Source of the DNA: Serilophus lunatus
Lineage: Eukaryota > Chordata > Aves > Passeriformes > Eurylaimidae
Assembly: GCA_013399895.1 (NCBI GenBank)
Contig: VXBA01002855.1
Location: forward strand, 3,566,550-3,630,549
Reading direction: 5' to 3'
Length of the DNA stretch: 64,000 nucleotides
The stretch's first letter is position 1. Each line of letters begins with the position of its first letter. Of this stretch, positions 56,829-64,000 are shown piece by piece. A program made the position numbers and the translations under genes. The notes under the pieces are model-generated. The model was not told where the DNA came from, did not search any database, and saw only the letters and a program-made list of their open reading frames with translations.

Positions 56829-57008
56829 TGTAAGGTGTTGTATCAGTAGGGTCAGGAGGTGGAAAATTTTCCGTGAAGTTGACATTACACAAGTCTGTAC
56901 TACAGCAGCAGAAGCGGTATGTTCCATTCTGAATCAAGGAAGGGGTGGTTGTAACTATACACTCCTCAAAGTGACACTCCTGTGGGTCTCCTATGTGAGA
57001 CCAGCAGC
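56829..57008 (-). CDS. BMPR2: BMPR2 exon 3: C-terminal half of ligand-binding ectodomain
   Basis: This 180-nt exon encodes about residues 84-144. It carries the remaining seven ectodomain cysteines (GCWSH, QECHFEEC, FCCCSTDLCN), completing the ten-cysteine pattern of the activin/TGF-beta type II receptor ectodomain. Sequons QNGT and NFTEN are present. The exon opens with GC, finishing a Gly codon from exon 2, after a strong TTTTTACAG acceptor. It ends with A before a GTAAGT donor. It is 9 nt longer than the human exon: the juxtamembrane part reads PPPDPTDTTPY where human has PPPDTTPL, which is three extra residues. Confidence 0.97.
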
Positions 57009-58278
57009 CTGTAAAAAGAGGCAAATTTTAGAATTTTTTTTAAAGGAAGCCTAAAATTAGTTCTACTGAATGAATAAGCACACCTATAGGAACTCATATG
57101 TTACCTAATTAATAAACATTACAAAGTGGGGTGAAAACAGTTATCATTGACTTGTCTGACTTCACTACAACCTTTTAAATCAAAACCAGAAGAAATTTAC
57201 AACTCCCCACAGTCAAGGAAAGCAAACCCGGGCATCGATGAAGGCCAACATCAGAGGTGTCCAGCTGCCACCTTAATATGATAAAACCCGAATTCCTGAG
57301 CCTTCAAAGCAGAAGCATGCCACTCCCAATTTGTCTGATACCACAGACTGTATCACCATCCTCTGCTCCACAGTCTGGATGAACTGTGACCTAGTCCCCT
57401 TCTTAGGCCACAGGACTACATCTGGAGTTTGGTGCTTCTTGCACAATGTTCAAAATTCTGTCCTCCCTCATTGTCAACATCACTGGACTTTTCTATGCTT
57501 ATTTCTTGGTTAATACCAGGCCCTTTCTCCCTACAGCAACTGTTCCTTCCCGAGTATGGTCAATGGCAGTTAAATGTCATTTATGCACAAATGTCTGGAA
57601 GGGAAAGAAGCCGTAGAGGGGCAGAGGTGAGCAGTCAGACTGCCTTCTTCAGCAGATTGCCAGATGAAACATGAAACAACGTGGAGTAGAACTGCACAGC
57701 TGTTTGTAAATACCAGTTTTTACTCAGCTTTATACTACATTAACTTGCATCCAAGTAAGAAAGAGCAGAGTCCCAGAGAATGGTAATCAAAACATGTCTC
57801 CAGCAACTGCGAGGCCCTTCACCCCTCCTACCACCACACTTCCCACTGAACACCAGTGAATTGCTTTACTGATGTCTGACAGTTTTGTGCTATAGCTGCC
57901 ATTTCCTTTGTAAACAAACATCAATATGAATATACATTTTTTACTTAATGAGACACTGTTGAATTTATCATTACATTAATACATACACTGAAATTCAAGA
58001 AAACCATCTGGACATCTTAAGCCTCTGGACTTCCTAAGTAACAAGAAATTTGAGTGCTTTTTCTTTCAATTGTGCATTGATGACTTAGGTTTCTTTTAGA
58101 AGTCATCTCTTTCAAACAAACTTTTTGTTCACATTTAAAATTGGTAAATGGGAAGTTTAAAATGATGCATTTGTACCATGTACAAGGAGTCTGTAGTTTC
58201 GCAGACGTGCATCTTTGTATCTGCTGGAAGTGAAATAAACAGCAAAACTACTGCCCTTAAAACTGAATTGCTGCATAC
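57009..58278 (-). other. BMPR2 intron 2
   Basis: A 1270-nt GT-AG intron between the two ectodomain exons. I see no recognisable repeat or gene in it. Confidence 0.95.
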
Positions 58279-58452
58279 CTTGTTTGACAAGATGTATGTC
58301 TCCTTCTCGTGTTTTTTCCCAGAGTCCATAGCAGGTACTGCCTTTCATGCACAGGACTGTGCCGTTCTCCTGGGAGATGCGGCTCTCGCTGATCCCATGG
58401 TCCTGCTGATACGGGTCCTTAAAGGCACACAGCCGCTCCTCGCTCTGCGCAG
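58279..58452 (-). CDS. BMPR2: BMPR2 exon 2: N-terminal half of ligand-binding ectodomain
   Basis: This 174-nt exon encodes about residues 26-84, the first half of the extracellular three-finger domain. It starts just after the expected signal-peptide cleavage region with A-A-Q-S-E-E-R-L-C-A-F-K. It contains three of the ten ectodomain cysteines (in RLCAF, VLCMK and STCYG) and a sequon ENGT. The acceptor is ...CCCGAAG, preceded by a pyrimidine tract, and the donor is GTATGC. The first two exon bases complete an Ala codon begun in exon 1. It is one codon longer than the human exon (WEKTREGD against WEKSKGD). Another AG lies 8 nt inside the exon, but using it would shift the frame. Confidence 0.97.
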
Positions 58453-61400
58453 CTTCGGGCAGAGGAAGAAACATAACTGTTACCAATGATTCTAGGCATG
58501 AAATATTAAGGACAATTAAAGCCTTCTGGAAAGATAGATTCAAAATCATCCTGAGTAATATGTAGCCATTCTTTAAACTCTGTTCCCACAGACAGAAAAA
58601 AATGAGGCCTGTCCTGAAGTTACTGTCACACAGAGGACAAAGAAACCTCAGCAGATGTCACAAAATGAATGTGCAAATGTTTGAAGTTCATAGGTGCAGA
58701 ATAACAACTGCATGGTTTGCCACCATCTGCATCACTTGTCCTCAAGCATAAGTTACAGGGCTGTTTGCTGGTTTCTTGAACGACTGCACACTTCACTTAA
58801 TTGTTCACAGATCCTAAACGAGGTTGATCTTTTTCAGACTGCCATCCAACTCAGTGCCTACCAAATTCAGAGGGCTTTTTCCACCCTCTTGCTATCGACT
58901 TAGCTGTTTTTCACCCACGTTACCCAGCCGTTGAACTGACATTTACTGCTTTTTGCTCAGCCACTGATTGGTTTGGGCTTTCACATTACTTCATTAATGA
59001 CCAACAACTGAAACACTGACTGCAGAGCAAATGTCCTACAATTGACCAGCAGCTCTGGGAAAGACTGCCTGTAAACAGGGGCAGTGCTGCCTGTGAAGTG
59101 TCCCTGTGGAATGTCCAGCAGATACATCATAAAATATAAAGAGAGTGCAAAAATAAACACCCCACCATTTGAAAAATTCTGGGGGGTTTTTATTAAAGCA
59201 ATAAAGCACTCAAAAAGTATACTGATTTTTATTTAATCAACAAACTTCAAAAATGTAGTATCTTAATAACACCTATGTTTTAACTGCCTCTGTTTTCTTT
59301 AGGAAGAGTGAACACATTCAAACAGTAATTTCTTCAGAAAGGCATCAGGTTCAGAATAAATAAATCCTACATTTGTAGTGAATGTATTTACAATATCTCC
59401 ATTCTTCCCTTAACGATTTTCTAAGATGTGTGGAAAGCTAGGTGTGGAACTACAAGGCACTTACGTATTATTCAGAAGTACACCCCATCACAGCAAGATT
59501 TTGTACTATTTATTTCAACAACTAGACTTCCATTTCTTTAACTTCCATGAAAGCATTGGTAGCAAAAAGATGTAAGGTGCAGAAGAAAAGTGATTTTGAA
59601 CTTAAAATTATAGCATATGTAATTGTAAGCTACTAAAGGTACTGTATAAAATACCCTCTCATAAAGGATTAATTTGTTTGATTATTCTACAGCACTGGCC
59701 CCAAAGAAGCCGTTTTTCAGCAAGGCAGACTTACTGCAGAAATGCTGTTTCAGTCTGACACCAGTGCAGATGATTGGGTACAAAAAAATTAAACCCAAGA
59801 GATTCCAATGTGTGTCTCACTTCTAATGCCTTTACTAACCATTAAAGAGTCAAAATTCCTAATTCTGTTCTGCTGAGACCACCACAAATCGCCGCACTGC
59901 TCAGAACAGCTTTCCATCAGTGTCTCCCAGTTTATTCTGTGGCTGCAGTAACGAAAATAGCCCAAAATAGCTGATTTTTCTAGTGGTCTGGTAGGGCGTG
60001 TAGGATCAGTTGAGCCACATGTCGGCTCAGTGGCGCTAAAACTCTCAGCTGAGGAGACAAGAACTTCTTTAGCCACTGTAATTCAATCACTTGCACCTCC
60101 ACATACCCCGAGAACCTGGCTGGCAGTCCATGCTACTCACCCACCTCTCCATACACTGCTCAGTGTACTATTAACTCTTTACATTTAGAACTAGAATTTT
60201 GCAGTGATAAATACATTTATTACGAAGCAGTGACTGGATATTCAGAAACTCGGTTGCCTCAATTTTGCATCCAACTTTTTTTTATATCTAACTGAGTAGA
60301 GCTAGTCAAGTTACTGAGTACAGAAAGGTCACACATTAACAACCAGCACATGCTGCCTCCAGCAGTAGTTGCCAGTTGCACGTAGTAGTTTTATTCTCAG
60401 GAACAGCTGAGTATGCCAGGCGTGAAGCATCTGTCCTGCATTCTCTGCTCCATGACATGGGACTGGCCAAGAAACAACGCATGAAAAAGACAGTACTCCA
60501 CTGCTGTAAGGGAACTGGAGCTGAATAACTTCTTGAAAACCAAAAGGAGAAAAAACTATCACATAATTATAATTTTCAAGATGAAACGGGACAGAATTCT
60601 ACAGCCTTGTGAAACAGGGCCTATCTGCTCCAAGGGACACTACAAAGGTTTTACAAGCCACTGCGTATGATAGCTGAGTGGGGCTAAGGCCATCCAAAAT
60701 GCTGGTTGTTTACAAAATACTCAAATTGCTCCAAGAGAGGCCCTTTCATAATTTGACTTCACTATGGAAAATAAATTTAAAAGAACAGAATTTACAAAAC
60801 ACACACACAAATCTGGTTTATTAAAAAAAAAAGGCAATTCCAAGAAAATCCACTTTCATAGTATCAGTATGTTAAAAAAAAACCCTAAAAAAATCTTTTA
60901 ACCTCTGGACTAATGGAAGGGGAAGAAAATCCAAAATTAAAACCAAAATGGTTTGGTTTTGTTTTGTCCTCAGAAATACCATGGCATATATCATGTATAT
61001 GCTCCAGGGGCTGAAACAGGTTTAATTGCTTACTTCTCTGGTCTCTTTCTTCACCCTTCTATAAATCTCTTAGGATCAAGGTTGAGAGACAAGAATATGC
61101 AGAAAGATACTTGAAAAAAAAAAAAAGTTGTTAACCACCATGCTAGATGCTGTCTAACCCATACACTACAGATACAGGAGTTGCTTTCAAAGGCTTTTCT
61201 GATTTAAAAGATTTGTATTGCCCTAAAATAGCTGCAGAGGAGAGGAAGGGGCAAGCACGAGAAAGCACAAAACACATAGCTAGCAACTCGAGTGTCTACA
61301 GTTTTCTAGCAAAGCAATAAAAATACAAGTTAACTTGACACAATTTACTGTCAGATGATCTCAGTGGGAAACTTTTCCGACAAAAAATAAAGGTTACTCA

Positions 61401-62176
61401 TCCAACAAGTAGAGTTTTCATGCTGATCACTGCACATTCCTCCTTCGATTATAACTCAGAGTAGCACAGCTCCTGTGGGAGCAGTCCCCACTGCAATACT
61501 CTCCTTGCCCCCCGCCCCTTCCCTGATGGCACAGAACATCTGGAGAACAGGGGACATGCAACAAAAGCTACTTTATTTTTCTCTATGGCTTCTGTAGGTT
61601 CATTGTTGAAGGTCATAATGCTGAATAAAATCGGGTAGGGCATTCAGATGTACAGAAACCATCTTGAAGAACAAGGAATAGATGAGCCATTTCAGTTCCT
61701 TTGCATGATTTTGGTACATGGGAATCTGGCAGTAAGGTTTTCTTCTTTCAAGCAGCAGAAATTACTCTAAAAACTTTAAGTAATGGAATACTTCTAGGTC
61801 AAGTCTTGAAAGTAATCTCTAGCCTAGATGAGTATGCCTTCAACCTTGCCCAAAAGTAGTACTACAAAATACTACTGCAAAAATCACACAGGAGTGCTTG
61901 CTCTAGAGTTTACCCATTTCAACAGAAATCTTACTCTTCAAGGTAAAATACTGTTGCTCATTTGGTTTTACACGTGTTCGCCCTGGATGACCTTTTTATG
62001 TCAGTTTTCAGTCATCTTGAGAGCCTGTAGGTATGCATGGTGCATTCAGAGCTGAAACACATCTACCTGTCCCTTGGGAGCTGTGCAGCTGCAATGTTTG
62101 AGGGCAGTCACTAACACTCTCTGTTGCAGCTGAGCTGGAAACAATTCCAAAGTTGCTTCTTCCAAAACTCAATGCT

Positions 62177-62303
62177 CGGAGATACTCAAAAGCCATCTGG
62201 ACACGGTCCCAGTCAGCTGGCACTAGGTGAGCCTGCCTCAGCAAGGGGGTTGGACAACATGACCTCCAGAGATCCCTCCCAACCTCCACCATTCCGCAAT
62301 TCT
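62177..62303 (+). mobile_element. CR1 LINE 3'-end fragment
   Basis: The sequence shows the hallmark avian CR1 3' end in the plus direction: GGAGATACTCAAAAGCCATC, TGGACACGGTCC, GCCTCAGCAAGGGGGTTGGA, then GACCTCCAGAGATCCCTCCC and AACCTCCACCATTCCGCAATTC. It is severely 5' truncated and diverged. It lies antisense to BMPR2. Confidence 0.88.
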
Positions 62304-63611
62304 TGCAGGTCTCCAGGTACTCAGTGTACAGCAACCAGACAAAACCATTCCTCAGCTGGGCTAACTCCCATGTTTTGCCTCCAAGGCAGGCAAAATGGTA
62401 GGGCAAGACCAGAACTACTGGATTCTCTGGTTTGTCTTCAGCTCAAATAGATCCAAACACCCTTAATGTTAAAATCTTCAATAAACAAGAGCAATTAAAA
62501 TAAACAACTTATCCTATAAAGACTGAGGCTCTCGAACTGTTCCACTTGATACATTCAGCTCATTTGCTACCTGTCAGGAAAATGAAGGACAAAGCCCCTG
62601 CAGACACGTGTGCTCAGCAGACATTAAGGATCCATGAGCAGTGCACCACGCACTGCTCCTTTCCTTACAGACTCCACAGCCCCAAGATGTGCCAAGAGCA
62701 TATCCTCAAATCAGCAAAATGCAGAGGCTGATCACAGAGCAAGCTACACAGTGTATCTGCCCAGACACGAAATGTCCCAGCATACAAACAAAACCAAGCC
62801 CTAGCACCAAAATAAGTGGCAGCACAAGTTCCACAGGACATCTGCAGCATGGCTTAAGTCATCTCTCAGAGCCGTGAATGTACCTTTATACAGAAAATTT
62901 CATAGTAAACTCTATTTGGTCATCACATAGAACTCATTATACATTCAGGTCTTTTCTAGTTTAATGAAAGGCCACGAAAAAGATGTTGAAACAAATGGCA
63001 ATCAGATCCTTATGTGACATAAGCCACTGGAAAATTTGCTACTACAGACAACTGTAGAAGCGACAGAGAGGTGGCCATTGAAAATGACAAAAAGTAAAAC
63101 CCAAGTAACAAATCATGAAGGATTTGTAATGAAATGCCAATTTTCCATTCCTCTTGAACTTGTGTACCAGACAAACTCTGTCAAAATAATTCAATAAAAT
63201 AATAATATGAATTCAAGCTTCTGTTCTCTCATCCAGCAGAGACTTGCAACTAAGACAAGAAGGCAGCATTCCCAGAAGTTCTACCAAGGGAAAAAACAGC
63301 AACAGTGTAGCAAGCTCTTCAATTTCCTAACAAAATCCAGAAAAAAAAACCAAACCAAAATGAGTTCTGTTGCTCTCCAGCCCATTTTATACCACTATTC
63401 ATGCAAAAACAGACTTTTCTGTCCAGTTTCAGAAACATTCTTAAAACTGGAGTGGGATTAGAATATAATATGGATGCTTCTTCAGGCAGTCACCTAAAAA
63501 ACAGTAAATGTTCTCAGCTTTCCTGCTCAGCTGCCATTACCAGTGAGTCTGATCACCACACACACTGTGACAGACTTGACTTGAAACAGATTGTGAAAAC
63601 TTATTGTCATA

Positions 63612-63772
63612 TTCCAAAAGTAGAATGAGGAAACAAATTACATTGAATTACTTTCCTGAAATCATAAAGGAACTGGGAATTATCCATAGTTCTCAAGTCC
63701 ATCCTGTGGCTCACTGTTATTGCCACAGGGCTCTGGGTGCATGGAGTTCATCCCTATGCCACTAGACAGCCT
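63612..63772 (-). mobile_element. Possible MIR-like remnant, reverse orientation
   Basis: The plus strand reads ATTCCAAAAGTAGAATGAGG and continues through AATTACTTTCCTGAAATCAT to CCCTATGCCACTAGACAGCC. This follows the layout of a reversed MIR (GAGGAAACTGAGG..., ...GTTAAGTGACTTGCC..., ...ACCACTATGCTATACTGCC) with heavy divergence. The call is weak. Confidence 0.35.
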
Positions 63773-64000
63773 CAAGAAAGAGGACTAGGGCTTCAGGAAT
63801 TTTCTTTCTGGCATATGGTTCAGGTTTTTATATGATTTACAGTCTTAGCATTAACCAGTTCTACTGTCAACAAAAAAAAAACCAAAATCTGAACATTATC
63901 ATAGGAAAGATACTATATAGATGTTTTTGGTGTTTTCTCCCTGTAACCATGTTACTGTTTCCAACTTCTCAGAAATAGAGAACTCATTCGCATTGGTACA

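Larger units (their letters stand above)
58453..64000 (-). other. 3' part of BMPR2 intron 1 (continues beyond the window)
   Basis: This stretch lies upstream of exon 2 and must be intron 1, since exon 1 with the start codon and signal peptide is not in the window. The intron is also very long in other vertebrates. It contains a CR1 3' end (62177-62303), a possible MIR-like remnant (63612-63772) and A-rich simple sequence. No other gene is recognised. Confidence 0.9.

Noticed and set aside
59789..60076. 95-codon minus-strand open frame in intron 1
   Set aside because: I considered it as a possible alternative first exon or pseudogene. It has no recognisable domain, no signal peptide and no clear splice context.
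62008..62406. 132-codon minus-strand open frame in intron 1
   Set aside because: It runs antisense through the CR1 3' end, which is non-coding there.

Overview
This is a piece of vertebrate nuclear genome, most likely from a bird. The sequence is AT-rich and intron-dense, with GT-AG splice sites. It carries CR1-type LINE fragments, one with the typical avian CR1 3' end, and a solitary retroviral LTR. No Alu- or L1-like sequence was seen. No species is claimed.

The window is dominated by one gene on the minus strand, BMPR2 (bone morphogenetic protein receptor type 2). All coding exons from 2 to 13 are present and can be placed to the base from splice sites, reading phase and family homology: exon 2 at 58279-58452, 3 at 56829-57008, 4 at 30561-30671, 5 at 29952-30043, 6 at 27732-27962, 7 at 23560-23674, 8 at 21788-21948, 9 at 19907-20054, 10 at 18820-18956, 11 at 15057-15229, 12 at 12708-13981 and 13 (coding part) at 10717-10967. 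They total 3047 coding nt. Exon 1 (signal peptide) and the promoter lie beyond position 64000. Nine exons have exactly the length I recall for human BMPR2. Exons 2, 3 and 12 differ by +3, +9 and -6 nt, all in frame. With a 76-nt exon 1 the protein would be 1040 residues.

Layout from low to high coordinate: 1 to about 3430 is intergenic DNA downstream of BMPR2. About 3435-10716 is a very long AT-rich 3' UTR. From 10717 to 30671 lie the exons for the tail, kinase and transmembrane segment with moderate introns. Intron 3 (30672-56828, 26 kb) separates the membrane segment from the ectodomain. Exons 3 and 2 follow, and the last 5.5 kb is the 3' part of intron 1.

The gene is intact, with no frameshift or internal stop in any exon. 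Points worth a second look: an in-frame ectodomain insertion plus a potential N-glycosylation sequon made across the exon 3/4 junction; preserved ability to make the exon-12-skipped short receptor; a sense-oriented solo LTR in intron 6; ancient CR1 and MIR-like remnants; a CpG-rich patch inside intron 3; and a 34-bp repeat shared by two places in the downstream intergenic DNA. I saw no second protein-coding gene, RNA gene, CRISPR array or evidence of a new biological system.
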